Source: Demequina sediminis
GTDB taxonomy: Bacteria; Actinomycetota; Actinomycetes; Actinomycetales; Demequinaceae
Reading direction: 5' to 3'
DNA length: 64,000 nt
NCBI RefSeq assembly: GCF_030296675.1
Contig: NZ_AP027736.1
Coordinates: 1,488,001 to 1,552,000 of the forward strand
The notes beneath the pieces were generated by a model. The model ran no database searches and was not told the origin of the DNA. It worked only from the letters and a program-made list of their open reading frames with translations. Each line of letters starts with the position of its first letter. Position 1 is the stretch's first letter. The translations under genes and the position numbers were made by a program. Of the stretch, positions 11,119 through 22,306 are shown piece after piece.

Positions 11119-12021
11119 TCAGGATGTCGCCTGCGACTCCTCGCGTGTGCCGAGCCACGCCGCACCCATGAGCACGATCCTCGCCACGAAGTCCGCAAAG
11201 ATCATGATCGACACGAGCGCGGCGAACGAGCCCAGCACGGGATTGTCAGCCACGCCGCCGACCACATAAGACACACCCAGTCGCAGCGTCCCGATCGCGA
11301 CCGCCGTCGCCGCGAGCGTCCACAGGAGGGGCCTGCGCGGTCCCTCATAGCGACCCAACACCACGATCGCGAGCGCCACGAAGGCGGCGTCGAGTAGCAC
11401 CCCCACGAACAGCGCCGGCCCGCGCACGATCCACTCCGACACGAGCTCGATCGACACGAGGTCCGCGAGCGCCTCCGCGAACCGCGACGCAAGCACCTGC
11501 AGCGCGAAGCCGAGCACCACGACCACGAACAGCGAGAACAGCGCGATAAGGTCGCGCACCTTGCCCTGGACGGGGCCCGCGAGGTCCCCGCCGAGCATCG
11601 CCCTCACGCCCAGGCGCATGCCCCCCAGGTAGCGCGTCGCGGTATTGAGAAGCAGCAACAGGCCCACGACTCCCACGATTCCCGTGATGGTCTGCGGGCG
11701 GATCGCGGAGGGATCCACGAGGGCGTCCTCGCCCGTGCCGACCACTCCGGGCAGCACTCCGTCGATGAACGAGTAGAAGGCCTCGTTCCACGCGCGGTTG
11801 TTCTGCACCAGGTAGCTGGACGCGGTGACGCCGATCACGAGCGCGGCGGCGATCGAGGTCAGCGAGAAGTACGCGATGCCCCCCGCGAGGACCATGCCGT
11901 TGCGGTCCTTCATGCGCTCGAGCGTGCGTCCCGCGTGGCTCGCGTCAAAGCGCTCTTTGAGCGCCTTGCCGCGTGCGACGAGGGTGCCCGCCTTGTCCTT
12001 GAGGTCGGTACCGCTCGTCAT
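11119..12021 (-). CDS. YihY/BrkB-family inner membrane protein
   Basis: A 300-residue protein with a basic cytoplasmic N-terminus and about six hydrophobic segments. The motif GGIAYFSLTSIAAALVIG in the first span and the later FADFVARIVLMGAAWL match the YihY/virulence factor BrkB family, often mislabelled ribonuclease BN. The biochemical role of the family is not established. It begins six bases after the trpS stop, so the two are likely cotranscribed; actinobacteria commonly keep a YihY gene next to trpS. The gene is intact. Confidence 0.85.
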   Translation of the reverse strand: MTSGTDLKDKAGTLVARGKALKERFDASHAGRTLERMKDRNGMVLAGGIAYFSLTSIAAALVIGVTASSYLVQNNRAWNEAFYSFIDGVLPGVVGTGEDALVDPSAIRPQTITGIVGVVGLLLLLNTATRYLGGMRLGVRAMLGGDLAGPVQGKVRDLIALFSLFVVVVLGFALQVLASRFAEALADLVSIELVSEWIVRGPALFVGVLLDAAFVALAIVVLGRYEGPRRPLLWTLAATAVAIGTLRLGVSYVVGGVADNPVLGSFAALVSIMIFADFVARIVLMGAAWLGTREESQATS

Positions 12022-12027
12022 GCTCCC

Positions 12028-13035
12028 CTATCGATGCAGCGGAGGCAGCAGCCCCAGCCGGTCGTAGATCCGGTCCAGCGTGGCCTGGGCGATGGTCGAT
12101 GCCTTCGCGGCGCCCTGGGCCAGCACCCCGTCCAACCGCTCGGGGGACTCGATCCATTCCATCGCGGCGTCGTGGAACGGCGTGAGGTACGCGACGACGA
12201 CGTCGGCGAGGTCGACCTTGAGGTGTCCGTACATGCGGCCCTCGTACTCCGCGACCAGGCCGTCGACATCACGACCCGTGAGCGCGGAGTAGATCGTCAG
12301 CAGGTTCGACACACCGGGCTTGGCCTCGCGGTCGAAGCGGATCACGGAGTCGAGGTCGGTGACGGCCGACTTGATGTTCTTGGCGACCTTCTTCGGGTCG
12401 TCGAGCATCTCGATGATGCCCTTGGGATTGCCGGTCGACTTCGACATCTTCTTGACCGGGTCCTGCAGGTCGTAGATCTTGGCCGTCTCCTTGACGATGT
12501 GCGCCTCGGGCACCATGACCGTTCCCTCGCCGAACCGCCCGTTGATGCGCTGCGCGAGGTCGCGCGACAGCTCGAGGTGCTGGCGCTGGTCCTCCCCCAC
12601 CGGCACCACGTCGGTGTCGTACAGCAGGATGTCGGCGGCCATGAGGATCGGGTAGGTGAACAGGCCCACGTTCGCGCCGGACTCGCCCGTCTTCTGCGCC
12701 TTGTCCTTGAACTGGGTCATGCGCGACGCCTCGCCCATGCCCGTGAAGGTGCTGAGGATCCAGGAGAGCTCCGCGTGCTGCGGCACGTGGGACTGCACAA
12801 AGCACAGGGAGCGCTCCGGATCCACACCGGCCGCGAGGTACTGGGCCGCGGTGCGGCGCGTCCGCGACCGCAGCAGCTCCGGCTCGGGCGCCTGGGTGAG
12901 CGCGTGCAGATCGACCACGGAGTAGATGGCGTCGTGGGTGTCCTGGAGCTTGACCCACTCGACCAGCGCGCCCAGGTAGTTGCCAAGGTGGAGGGAGTCG
13001 GAGGTCGGCTGCATGGCCGAGAACACGCGGGTCAT
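12028..13035 (-). CDS. trpS: Tryptophanyl-tRNA synthetase
   Basis: Charges tRNA-Trp, 335 residues, the usual bacterial length. The class I signatures are HLGN at residues 16-19 within [14 protein letters not shown], and KMSKS in [15 protein letters not shown]. The start ATG at 13035 directly precedes the conserved RVFSAMQPT. It lies downstream of tatB in the same direction, with a hairpin in the gap, and upstream of the YihY-family gene. It is essential and intact here. Confidence 0.96.
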   Translation of the reverse strand: MTRVFSAMQPTSDSLHLGNYLGALVEWVKLQDTHDAIYSVVDLHALTQAPEPELLRSRTRRTAAQYLAAGVDPERSLCFVQSHVPQHAELSWILSTFTGMGEASRMTQFKDKAQKTGESGANVGLFTYPILMAADILLYDTDVVPVGEDQRQHLELSRDLAQRINGRFGEGTVMVPEAHIVKETAKIYDLQDPVKKMSKSTGNPKGIIEMLDDPKKVAKNIKSAVTDLDSVIRFDREAKPGVSNLLTIYSALTGRDVDGLVAEYEGRMYGHLKVDLADVVVAYLTPFHDAAMEWIESPERLDGVLAQGAAKASTIAQATLDRIYDRLGLLPPLHR

Positions 13036-13097
13036 GCGCCCATTGTTCCAAAGAACGGGAGCGGCTCGGACCGCCCCGCCCGCAGCCACCCGGCCCC

Positions 13098-13126
13098 GGC
13101 ATCGTCCCGGGGGACGGGACGATGCC
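13098..13126 (-). terminator. Perfect 11-bp hairpin at the tatB 3' end
   Basis: GGCATCGTCCC (13098-13108) and GGGACGATGCC (13116-13126) are exact inverted copies around a 7-base loop. The right arm ends on the first base of the tatB stop codon, so the structure forms immediately behind tatB. It probably ends or attenuates the sigE-anti-sigma-htrA-tatB transcript before trpS. Both arms contain the 9-mer GGACGATGC that recurs throughout this window. Confidence 0.65.
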
Positions 13127-13448
13127 TAGGTGGCGTCGGAATCGAACGGCGCCTTGCCGGGGGCGGGGGTAGAGGGCGCGGAGCCGCCGCCCTGGGCGGC
13201 GGCGACGGCTCGGCGAGCGCATCACGGACGATCCGGCGGGGGTCGTACTGGCGCGGGTCGAGCTGAGACCAGTCGACCTCGTCACCCACCTCCTGCTTGA
13301 GGGTCGCCTTGCCCGACTGCACGAGGTCGCGGCCCTTGATCACGAGGTTGCGCAACTGGCGCGCGTACTCCGGCATCCGCTCGGGCCCGACCACGAGGAT
13401 CGCGACCAGCACGAGGATGAGGAGTTCCCCGCCGTTGATGTCCAGCAT
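13126..13448 (-). CDS. tatB: Sec-independent translocase protein TatB, frameshifted near its C-terminus
   Basis: Substrate-recognition subunit of the twin-arginine translocase. The N-terminus is typical: MLDINGGELLILVLVAILVVG as the single membrane helix, then GPERMPEYARQLRNL leading into an amphipathic helix. One base appears missing near 13208; restoring it replaces a long arginine/proline tail with a short one ending GKAPFDSDAT and a stop at 13126, which is typical for actinobacterial TatB and gives 107 residues. It is the fourth gene of the sigE block, a position conserved from Mycobacterium onward. It is followed by a perfect hairpin. Confidence 0.88.
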
Positions 13449-13453
13449 GCGCC

Positions 13454-14828
13454 CTATTCTGACGGGTCGGGGAGCATGCCGCCATCACCGTCGGGGCCGG
13501 ACTGCTCGGGCGCCGACTCCTCGGGCTCACCCGAGTCGCCGTACGAGACCTCGGTGTTGGCCACGAGGGTCACGGTGATGTCCTGTTCGGACTCGCCGCG
13601 ACGGACCGTGAGGACCACGTCCTCGTCGGGGGCCTTCGCGCGGATCGCGACCACGAGCTCGTCGCTGCGCGTGATGGGGCGACCGTCGATCGCGGTGATG
13701 ACGTCTCCCGACTCGATGCCAGCGAGGTCGGCGGGACCACCCGACGCGACGCCGCCCTCGTCGGCGACCTTGACGCCCTCTCCCGTGTACGTGCCGTCGA
13801 GCACGACACCCACCACGGGGTAGGTCGCGGTGCCGGTCGCGATGATCTCCTCGGCGGTGCGTCGCGCCTGGTTCGACGGGATCGCGAAGCCGAGCCCGAC
13901 CGAGCCGGACTGGCTGGCGGAGCTGCCGAGCGAAGCGATGGCCGAGTTGATGCCGATGACCTCGCCGCGCGCATTGAGCAGCGGCCCGCCCGAGTTGCCG
14001 GGGTTGATCGCCGCGTCCGTCTGGATCGCGTCGATGAACGCGGTGGACTCGGTGTCACCCGCCGTCACGGGCCGGTGGAGTGCGGACACGATTCCCGTGG
14101 TCACGGTGGCCTCGAGACCGAGGGGGATCCGACGGCGATGACGTCGTCACCCACGACCATGGCGTCGGAGTCGCCGAGAACGAGCGGCGTGAGGCCGGTC
14201 GCGTCGATCTTGACCACGGCGAGGTCGTAGTCGGCGGTCGCGCCGACGATCTCACCCTCGTACTCGGTGCCGTCGCTCATCACGACCGTCACGGTGTCGC
14301 CGTCGGAGCCCGACACGACGTGGTTGTTGGTGAGGATGTAGCCGTCCTCGCGAATGATGAAGCCCGATCCCTCACCGGCGACCTGGCCGCCCTGAAGGTT
14401 CTCGATCGACACCACCGAGGGCAGCACCGAGGCGGCAACCGAGGCGACCGTGGTGGAGTCCGTGCTCGAGATCGTCGAGTTGCCCGACTGCGGCAGCGTG
14501 GCAGCGGCGCCGGAGGACGCGGAGGAGGGGCCGAACTCGTCGTAGGCCCATGCGCCGCCGAAGCCGGCGCCCGCGCCAAGCACGAGAGAGCCCGCGACGA
14601 TCGCGGCGACCGTCGAGCGGCGCAGCCGCGCGGGGCGGGTCGCCGGGGACTGCGGAAACGCGGCCGGCTCGGCGGGGGCACCGCGGGCGGGAAGAAGGAG
14701 GCGCCGGGCGCGGCGGACGGCAGCTCGACCGTGTCGTGGGTCGGCCGCGAGAGGTCGGTGGTCGTGGCAGGCGCCTCGGGAGTCGAGGCCGTCAGGTCGC
14801 GCGGAGGCGCGAAGGGGTTGTCATTCAT
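13454..14828 (-). CDS. htrA: HtrA/DegP-type serine protease with PDZ domain, two frameshifts
   Basis: A membrane-anchored envelope-stress protease of about 458 residues after correction. The order is a proline-rich cytoplasmic N-terminus, a transmembrane segment ([19 protein letters not shown]), a trypsin-like domain and a C-terminal PDZ domain. Catalytic residues are H in ILTNNHVV, D in DYDLAVVKI and S in [11 protein letters not shown]. The frame breaks near 14676 and near 14123, each a five-base G run where six are needed to restore PPAEPAAF and [12 protein letters not shown]. The gene sits between the anti-sigma factor and tatB, as in mycobacterial sigE loci, so it is a likely SigE target. 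Both breaks look like sequence errors. Confidence 0.9.
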
Positions 14829-14847
14829 GCGTGGGGATCCCTTGCGG

Positions 14848-15690
14848 CTAGTGGCCGGTCAGCGCGTCGGCGAAGACGCCCATGCCGGCCATGACTTGGT
14901 CGACGAACCCTGGCTCGTCGTCCTGCGGGAACGCGGCCGCCACCTCTTCAAGAGTGCCCTGTGCGCAGTCGCACGACAGGGCCACCACGATCTCGCCCGC
15001 CTGCCAGACGATTCGTGACGGCGAGGTGCCGATCACGTAGGCGTCGACGCCCTCGACATCGGCCAGCGGCAGGTCAGCCACGAGCTCGGGCGAGAGGCGT
15101 CCCTGCTGCTCGAGGACGAGCACCGGCACGGAGCCGTTCAGCAGGGTGGCGACGAGCACGGGAGAGCCATTGGGCACCTCCTTGAGCGCCGCCTCGACCG
15201 GTTCGAATCCACTCGACTGCCAATCCGGGTGGATCCATGCGCCCAGCTCGTCCCCGGAGCGCATGCTCCGGGAATCGATGCGGGCGACACTGAGGACGCC
15301 GTCCTCCGACGATGCCGTGAGGCCCGGGTCGACGTCGTCGGGCTCGCCCGCGACGTACGCCGCCCCCACGAGCGCCGCGAGCACGATCACGACGGACAGC
15401 GTGAGGACCACGGGACGGCGGTCGCGTCCGCGGGCCGCGCGCGCGTGGCGCGGGCTCTCGTGCTGAGCGATCTGCGCGATCCGGTCGCGGTCCAGCAGGC
15501 TGCGGGCGAAGGACATGTCGATTCCGGCGTCCGACGAGTTCAGGGCCTCACGCGCGAGGCGAAGGTCGTCCCAGCGCGCGGAGCACTCGGCGCACTCCTC
15601 GAGGTGAGCCATCGCCTCGGCCGCGGCATCCCTCGGGAGTCGGTTGTCGAGCAGATCGTGGATCCGCTCCCCCAGGTGCCGTCCGCTCAC
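14848..15690 (-). CDS. rseA: Anti-sigma factor with zinc finger and membrane span
   Basis: Predicted partner that holds the adjacent ECF sigma factor inactive, 280 residues. The N-terminal zinc-binding anti-sigma motif is H29-x3-C33-x2-C36 (HLEECAEC). A hydrophobic helix near residues 94-114 places the C-terminal part, about 165 residues, outside the membrane as a sensor. The GTG start at 15690 overlaps the sigma factor stop as GTGA, so the pair is made in step. By analogy with mycobacterial RseA, release of SigE would raise htrA and tatB expression. The signal sensed is not visible in the sequence. Confidence 0.88.
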   Translation of the reverse strand: MSGRHLGERIHDLLDNRLPRDAAAEAMAHLEECAECSARWDDLRLAREALNSSDAGIDMSFARSLLDRDRIAQIAQHESPRHARAARGRDRRPVVLTLSVVIVLAALVGAAYVAGEPDDVDPGLTASSEDGVLSVARIDSRSMRSGDELGAWIHPDWQSSGFEPVEAALKEVPNGSPVLVATLLNGSVPVLVLEQQGRLSPELVADLPLADVEGVDAYVIGTSPSRIVWQAGEIVVALSCDCAQGTLEEVAAAFPQDDEPGFVDQVMAGMGVFADALTGH

Positions 15691-16274
15691 ACGCCACCTC
15701 GCATCGGGGCGCGGTGAGCGAGCGACTCACGGAGCCGGGCGCGGGCGCGGGACAGGCGCGAGCGCACCGTGCCCATCTTGATGCCGAGCGTCGCCGCGAT
15801 CTCCTCGTACGAGAGCCCCTCGATGTCCGCGAGCACCACGGCGGCACGGTACTCCGGCGGGAGGTCCGCGAGCGCGGCGATGATGTCGTCGCCGAGGTTC
15901 GACATGTCGAAGGCGTCTTCGGGCTGGCCGGAACGCTCGTGGCGGTCGAAGCTGTCCGAGGTCGCGACCGCGGAGTCGTCGTCGGCCATGAAGTCGAAGC
16001 GGATGCGCTTCTTGCGGCGCATGCGGTCGAGGAACAGGTTGGTCGTGATGCGGTGCAGCCAGCCCTCGAACGTGCCCGGCTTGTACTGCGAGAGCGAGTT
16101 AAAGACGCGCACGAACACGTCCTGCGTGAGGTCCTCGGCATCGTGCTGGTTGCCCGTGAGGTGATACGCGAGGCGGTAGACGCGGGCCGAGTGGTCCTCG
16201 ACGATGCGCTCCCACGTGAGTTCGGGCGCGGCGGCAGGAGCGATCGTGGCCTCCAGTGCGGCGGTCTCGGTCAT
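15687..16274 (-). CDS. sigE: ECF sigma factor, SigE type
   Basis: A 195-residue group 4 sigma factor. Region 2 contains [18 protein letters not shown] and the following [22 protein letters not shown]. Region 4 contains [23 protein letters not shown] and [16 protein letters not shown], the helix-turn-helix for the -35 element. The ATG at 16274 is chosen over one 60 bases upstream because it opens with MTETAA and leaves a normal leader. It is divergent from an O-methyltransferase gene; the same arrangement surrounds mycobacterial sigE. It likely controls its own operon under envelope or surface stress. Confidence 0.92.
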   Translation of the reverse strand: MTETAALEATIAPAAAPELTWERIVEDHSARVYRLAYHLTGNQHDAEDLTQDVFVRVFNSLSQYKPGTFEGWLHRITTNLFLDRMRRKKRIRFDFMADDDSAVATSDSFDRHERSGQPEDAFDMSNLGDDIIAALADLPPEYRAAVVLADIEGLSYEEIAATLGIKMGTVRSRLSRARARLRESLAHRAPMRGGV

Positions 16275-16391
16275 CGTGCGCTCCCCTCGTGCATCACATC
16301 GTGTCAACGGGTCCTGATGCGTCCATGTTCCCATGCGGTCCTGAGAGTTCCCTGAGAGGGACCGATACGCTGGGCTTCACAAGGAGGCGTG

Positions 16392-17021
16392 ATGAGCACC
16401 GAAGCAGCGAACTGGGCCTACGCGGAGGACTTCGTCGAGGAGGACCGCGTGATCCTCGCGGCACGCGACGTCGCCGACCAGCTGGGATGCGTGCCGGTTC
16501 TCCCGGGCGCGGCCCGCGCGATCGAGGTCCTGGCGAGGACGATGCGCGCGAGCTCCGCGGTCGAGATCGGCACCGGCGCGGGGGTGTCGCTTACGTATCT
16601 GCTGCGCGGGATGGGCCCGAGCGGCGTCGTGACGACCATCGACGTCGAGCCCGAGCACCACCGCGCGGCGCGGCAGACCATCGCCGCCGGCGGATTCGCG
16701 CCCGAGCGCGCCCGCATGATCACGGGCCGCGCCCTCGACGTGCTGCCGCGCCTCACGGACGGCGGCTACGACATCGTCCTCATCGACGCGCGCAAGTCGG
16801 AGTACCCCGCGTACCTCGAGCACGCGATGCGGCTGTTGCGCTCGGGCGGCCTGCTTCTCATCGACAACGCGCTGTGGCATGGGCGTGTGCCCGACCCCGC
16901 TCAGCGGGATAAGGACACGACCGCGGTGAGGGAGACCCTCAAGGCAGTGCGAGAGGACGAGCGGCTCACGGTGGCGCTGCTGCCCTCGGGAGACGGCCTC
17001 CTCGCGGCCGTCAAGGAGTGA
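16392..17021 (+). CDS. Class I SAM-dependent O-methyltransferase
   Basis: A 209-residue cytosolic methyltransferase of the catechol/caffeoyl-CoA O-methyltransferase type. The SAM motif EIGTGAGVSLTYLLRG lies around residues 58-73, followed by TTIDVEPEHH, and DIVLIDARKSEYPAYLEHA supplies the metal/SAM acidic residues. AAGGAGG at 16381-16387 is four bases before ATG 16392, which favours this start over the GTG three bases earlier. Its natural substrate is unknown. It is divergent from sigE, as Rv1220c is in Mycobacterium tuberculosis. Confidence 0.9.
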   Translation: MSTEAANWAYAEDFVEEDRVILAARDVADQLGCVPVLPGAARAIEVLARTMRASSAVEIGTGAGVSLTYLLRGMGPSGVVTTIDVEPEHHRAARQTIAAGGFAPERARMITGRALDVLPRLTDGGYDIVLIDARKSEYPAYLEHAMRLLRSGGLLLIDNALWHGRVPDPAQRDKDTTAVRETLKAVREDERLTVALLPSGDGLLAAVKE

Positions 17022-17024
17022 CGG

Positions 17025-17198
17025 CTAGGACTGCGGGAGCGCGGCGTGGAGCGCGTCGCCGAGCTGCTTGACCTCGTCGGCCGTGATCTCGACCACGAGA
17101 CGGCCTCCGCCCTCGAGCGGGACTCGCATCACGTAACTGCGACCCTCCTTCACGACCTCCATGGGGCCGTCGCCGGTGCGGGGCTTCATTGCAGCCAT
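17025..17198 (-). CDS. DUF3117 small protein
   Basis: A 57-residue cytosolic protein beginning MAAMKPRTGDGPMEVVKEGR and containing RVPLEGGGRLVVEIT, which matches the short, very conserved actinobacterial DUF3117 family. Its function is unknown. It converges with the O-methyltransferase gene, with three bases between stops. Translating the minus strand from ATG 17198 gives a clean reading to TAG 17025. The gene is found near sigE or dap loci in many actinobacteria. Confidence 0.88.
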   Translation of the reverse strand: MAAMKPRTGDGPMEVVKEGRSYVMRVPLEGGGRLVVEITADEVKQLGDALHAALPQS

Positions 17199-17292
17199 CG
17201 TGTGGTTCTCCTCGGGTGCGTCACGCGCCGCGAAGCACGGCGTTACGCTCGATTCTACTGCGCGCGGCAGACCGTGCCCAAATCACCCGCGC

Positions 17293-18021
17293 CTAGCCGT
17301 CCTCACGGGTGAGCGCGACCATGCGCGCCACGGCCTCGTCCGGATCGTCGGTGACGGACACCAACTCGAGGTCGGTGGGAGAGATCTTGCCGTCGGCCGC
17401 GAGCGTGTCACGCATCCAGTCGAGCAGGCCGCCCCAGTAGGACGTGCCGACCAGCACGATCGGGAACCGGCGCACCGTGCGGGTCTGGACCAGGGTGAGG
17501 CACTCGAAGAGCTCGTCGAGGGTGCCGTATCCGCCCGGCAGTGCGATGAATCCCTGGGCGTACTTCACGAACATGGTCTTGCGCGCGAAGAAGTAGCGGA
17601 AGTTGATGCCCAGGTTGACGTGCTCGTTGACGCCCTGTTCGAAGGGGAGCTCGATACCGAGCCCCACGGAGGTGCCGCCCGCCTCGGAGGCGCCCTTGTT
17701 CGCGGCCTCCATGCAGCCGGGGCCGCCGCCCGTGATGACGGCGTAGCCCTCCTCGACCAGGCGCCTGCCCACCTCGACGCCCGCCTCGTACTCCCACGAG
17801 CCGGGGGCGGACCGCGCGGAGCCGAACACGGTGATCGCGGGACCGAGCTCCGCGAGCGCGCCGAAGCCCTCGACGAACTCCGACTGGATGCGTAGCACGC
17901 GCCACGGGTCGTCATGCAGCCAGTCGGGACGATGCTGCCCGTCAAGCAGGCGCTCAGAGGTGGAGGTGGTGGGCACGTTGCGGCCGCGCAACAGGACGGG
18001 GCCCTTGCGGTACTCCTTCAT
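17293..18021 (-). CDS. LOG-family protein (TIGR00730), predicted nucleotide phosphoribohydrolase
   Basis: A 242-residue Rossmann-like protein. The family motifs ITGGGPGCMEAANKGA and LPGGYGTLDELFE form the nucleotide site. LOG proteins release cytokinin-type bases from nucleoside monophosphates; the actual bacterial substrate is often another nucleotide. It lies ten bases before dapE in transcription order and on the same strand, a linkage also seen in mycobacteria, where the LOG gene follows the dap genes. The gene is intact. Confidence 0.9.
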   Translation of the reverse strand: MKEYRKGPVLLRGRNVPTTSTSERLLDGQHRPDWLHDDPWRVLRIQSEFVEGFGALAELGPAITVFGSARSAPGSWEYEAGVEVGRRLVEEGYAVITGGGPGCMEAANKGASEAGGTSVGLGIELPFEQGVNEHVNLGINFRYFFARKTMFVKYAQGFIALPGGYGTLDELFECLTLVQTRTVRRFPIVLVGTSYWGGLLDWMRDTLAADGKISPTDLELVSVTDDPDEAVARMVALTREDG

Positions 18022-18030
18022 GGTTCCTCC

Positions 18031-19122
18031 TCAGGACGTAAGCCAGGCCTCGAGACCGGCGCGGCACTGGTGGATCTCGATGACGGGACAGCGCTCGTCG
18101 TCGGCGTGGGCAAGTTCGGGGTCGCCCGGCCCGTAGTTGACCGCGGGGATCCCCAGCTCCCCGAACCGCGCGACGTCGGTCCACCCCTGCTTCGCGCGCG
18201 GAGCGGCGACACCCGTGCGCGCGACCGACTCGGCGAAGGACGCCGCGAGCGGCGCGTCGAGTCCGGGCCGCGCGGCGCCCGACAGGTCCGTGTAGACCAG
18301 GTCGTAGCCGTCGATGCCAGAGGAGGCGACGAGCGCCTCGAGGCGCGACTGTGCCTCCGCGAGCGTCCAGCGGGGAGCGAATCGATAGTTGAGCGTCACG
18401 ATGCATTCGTCGGGGATGACGTTGCCCGCGATGCCGCCGGAGATGCGCACCGCGTTGACGCCCTCGCGATAGTCGAGCCCGTCGACGGTGAAGGTCTCGG
18501 GCTCGTGCTCCGCGAGCACGGCGAGCAGCGGCGCGGCGCGGTGCACCGCGTTGAGTCCCTTCCACGCCCGCGCACTGTGCGCGGCCTTGCCGTGGACGCG
18601 AACCTCGGCGCGCATCGTCCCGTTGCAGCCGCCCTCGATGACGCCCTGCGTGGGCTCGCACAGCACCGCGAAGTCGCCCGCGACCAGGTCGGGGCGCTCG
18701 CGGGCGATCCGGCCCAGCCCATTGCGGTCGGCCTCGACCTCCTCCTGGTCGTAGAAGACCCACGTGATGTCGCGCGTCGGCGCCGTGAGCGCGGCCGCGA
18801 GCGACAGCTGCACCGCGACCCCCGCCTTCATGTCGACCGCCCCGCGCCCCACGAGGTCGCCGTCGGCGGACCACTCGGAGGGCACGTTGCCCTTGATCGG
18901 CACGGTGTCAAGGTGGCCGGCGATCACCACGCGCTCGGGGCGACCCAGGTGAGTGCGCGCGACGATCGCGTTGCCCAGGCGGGTGACCTCGAGATGAACG
19001 AGGGGCGTGAGCGCGGCCTCGACGGCGTCGGCGATCCTGTCCTCGTTGCCCGAGACCGAGGGGATGTCGACGAGCGCCTTGGCCAGCAGCTCGACGGGGA
19101 CGGCAAGGTCCAGGTGCGTCAT
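18031..19122 (-). CDS. dapE: Succinyl-diaminopimelate desuccinylase
   Basis: Removes succinate from N-succinyl-LL-diaminopimelate to give LL-DAP for lysine and peptidoglycan, 363 residues. An M20 metallopeptidase: VIAGHLDTVP carries the first metal ligand and catalytic Asp, DMKAGVAVQ the bridging Asp, and VFYDQEE the catalytic Glu pair. The dimerisation domain includes NGTMRAEVRVHGKAAHSARAWKG. The C-terminal metal histidine is in IEIHQCRAGLE. It starts 30 bases from the divergent dapD. With dapD and dapC this is most of the succinylase branch of lysine synthesis. Confidence 0.95.
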   Translation of the reverse strand: MTHLDLAVPVELLAKALVDIPSVSGNEDRIADAVEAALTPLVHLEVTRLGNAIVARTHLGRPERVVIAGHLDTVPIKGNVPSEWSADGDLVGRGAVDMKAGVAVQLSLAAALTAPTRDITWVFYDQEEVEADRNGLGRIARERPDLVAGDFAVLCEPTQGVIEGGCNGTMRAEVRVHGKAAHSARAWKGLNAVHRAAPLLAVLAEHEPETFTVDGLDYREGVNAVRISGGIAGNVIPDECIVTLNYRFAPRWTLAEAQSRLEALVASSGIDGYDLVYTDLSGAARPGLDAPLAASFAESVARTGVAAPRAKQGWTDVARFGELGIPAVNYGPGDPELAHADDERCPVIEIHQCRAGLEAWLTS

Positions 19123-19152
19123 GCGGTCAGCCTATCCACGTAATCTTGACGC

Positions 19153-20100
19153 ATGACACGACCCGCCTTCGGATTCGGCCTCGCGACCATCGACGCCCAG
19201 GGAGTCGTCCTCGACACCTGGTACCCCGCGCCCGCACTGGGAGAGCCCAAGGTGCGCGCGGAGGCCTCGGCCCAGCTCAAGGCGGCCGAGCGCACCGACG
19301 ACCTCCGCGACGTCCAGATTCGCGTCGTGCGCACCGTGATCGACCTCGACGAGCCGCCCGCCACGGTCGAGGATGCGTATCTGCGTCTCCACCTCCTGAG
19401 CCACCGCCTCGTGAGGCCGCACGGACTCAACCTCGACGGCATCTTCGGCGTGCTCACCAACGTGGTGTGGACGTCGGACGGCCCGTGCGCGATCGACGGC
19501 TTCGAGCAGGTGCGGCTGCGCTACCGTGCGTTCGGCCGCCCGCTCACGGTGTACGGCATCGACAAGTTCCCGCGCCTGGTCGACTACGTCGTGCCGTCCG
19601 GCGTGCGCATCGCCGACGCCGACCGCGTCCGCCTGGGAGCCCACCTGGCCGAGGGCACGACCGTCATGCACGAGGGATTCGTCAACTTCAACGCGGGCAC
19701 GCTGGGCCACTCGATGGTCGAGGGCCGCATCTCCGCGGGCGTCGTGGTGGGCGACGGCTCCGACGTGGGCGGAGGCGCCTCGATCATGGGCACGCTCTCC
19801 GGCGGGGGCAAGGAGATCATCTCGATCGGCGAGCGCTCCCTGCTGGGCGCCAACTCGGGCCTGGGGATCCCCCTCGGCGACGACTGCATCGTCGAGGCGG
19901 GCCTGTATGTCACCGCGGGCTCGAAGGTGCTGCTCGTGGGCCAGAGCGACGACGACGGCAACCCGCTCGTGGTGAAGGCCCGCGACCTCGCGGGCCGCGA
20001 CGGAATCCTGTTCCGCCGCAACTCCCTGTCCGGCGCGCTCGAGGCCGTGCAGCGCCAGGGCAAGGGCGTCGAGCTCAACGCCGCGCTGCACGCGAACTGA
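19153..20100 (+). CDS. dapD: Tetrahydrodipicolinate N-succinyltransferase, actinobacterial type
   Basis: Transfers succinyl from CoA to tetrahydrodipicolinate, 315 residues. It belongs to the actinobacterial DapD subgroup: an N-terminal alpha/beta domain, then a left-handed beta-helix of hexapeptide repeats with [39 protein letters not shown] and [14 protein letters not shown]. It is divergent from dapE with a 30-base gap that must hold both promoters, suggesting leaderless or very short leaders. A secreted lysozyme-like protein gene follows one base later. Confidence 0.95.
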   Translation: MTRPAFGFGLATIDAQGVVLDTWYPAPALGEPKVRAEASAQLKAAERTDDLRDVQIRVVRTVIDLDEPPATVEDAYLRLHLLSHRLVRPHGLNLDGIFGVLTNVVWTSDGPCAIDGFEQVRLRYRAFGRPLTVYGIDKFPRLVDYVVPSGVRIADADRVRLGAHLAEGTTVMHEGFVNFNAGTLGHSMVEGRISAGVVVGDGSDVGGGASIMGTLSGGGKEIISIGERSLLGANSGLGIPLGDDCIVEAGLYVTAGSKVLLVGQSDDDGNPLVVKARDLAGRDGILFRRNSLSGALEAVQRQGKGVELNAALHAN

Positions 20101-20101
20101 C

Positions 20102-20964
20102 GTGGCATCGCGGCGCACCGCCGCCGCGGTGACCCTGCTCCTCCTCGCGACGGGCGGCGCGGTCTACGGCTCGTACCTGTGGAGTGAGAGCGCGCCGACT
20201 CCCCCACCGGGTGAGCAGTGCACGGTCGCGCTGGGCGAGTCGACGGACACGCTGAGCGCCGAGCAGGCCGCGAACGCCGCGCTCATCGCCGCGGCCTCGG
20301 CGCGCCTTGAGATGCCCGCGCGCGCCGCGACCATCGGCATCGCGACGGCCCTGCAGGAGTCTTCGCTGCGCAACATCGACCACGGCGACCGCGACTCGCT
20401 CGGCCTCTTCCAGCAGCGTCCGTCGCAGGGGTGGGGAACCGTCGAGGAGATCCTCGATCCGTACTACTCGACGGACACGTTCTACGCGGCGCTCGCGAAG
20501 GTCGACGGCTGGCAGGACATGGAGGTCACGGTCGCCGCGCAGACGGTGCAGAGGTCGGGCTTCCCCGACGCGTACGCGACGCGAGAGGCGTCCGCGCGGC
20601 TGTGGGCCTCGGCGCTGCGCGGTCACTCGGGGGTGCTCGCCGTGACGTGCGACGTGTCGGCTGGAGGCGGCACGACGGCGCAGGACTTCGCCGCGCGCAT
20701 CGACCGCGACTTCGGGGCGGGCGCCTACGCGGTCGAGGTGGCCTCCGCGACGAGCGAGGCGATCTGGCTCTCCGTGTCGGGGGCGGACGCGACGGCGAAC
20801 GACGCCTTCGCGGCATGGGCGGTCGCGGTGGCCCGCGAGGAATCCGTCGCGGCGGTCGCGGTGGACGATGCCGGCTGGCAGCAGGGCGAGGGACTCACCA
20901 CTGTCGAGGTGCCCCGGCCGGGCGAGGGGGTGGCCGTGAGGCTCACGCCCCTGGCCGGCGAGGC

Positions 20965-20992
<28 letters not shown>
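20102..20992 (+). CDS. Membrane-anchored protein with lysozyme-like domain
   Basis: A 296-residue protein of unknown function. It has a signal anchor (AAAVTLLLLATGGAVYGSYLW) at residues 7-27 and then a domain containing ALQESSLRNIDHGDRDSLGL and FQQRPSQGWGT. These features are shared by a widespread actinobacterial family with a transglycosylase-like fold, sometimes misnamed heavy metal transporters. The Glu in LQES is the candidate catalytic residue; activity is not established. The C-terminal 90 residues are Ala-rich and unrecognised. It starts at GTG one base after dapD, so the two are cotranscribed, and its last 28 bases overlap the end of the convergent gltA. Confidence 0.7.
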
Positions 20993-22255
<1,263 letters not shown>

Positions 22256-22306
22256 GTTCTCCCCTTCGAAACCCATGCGCCGGTACCCCAATGCTTGAGC
22301 GCCGGT

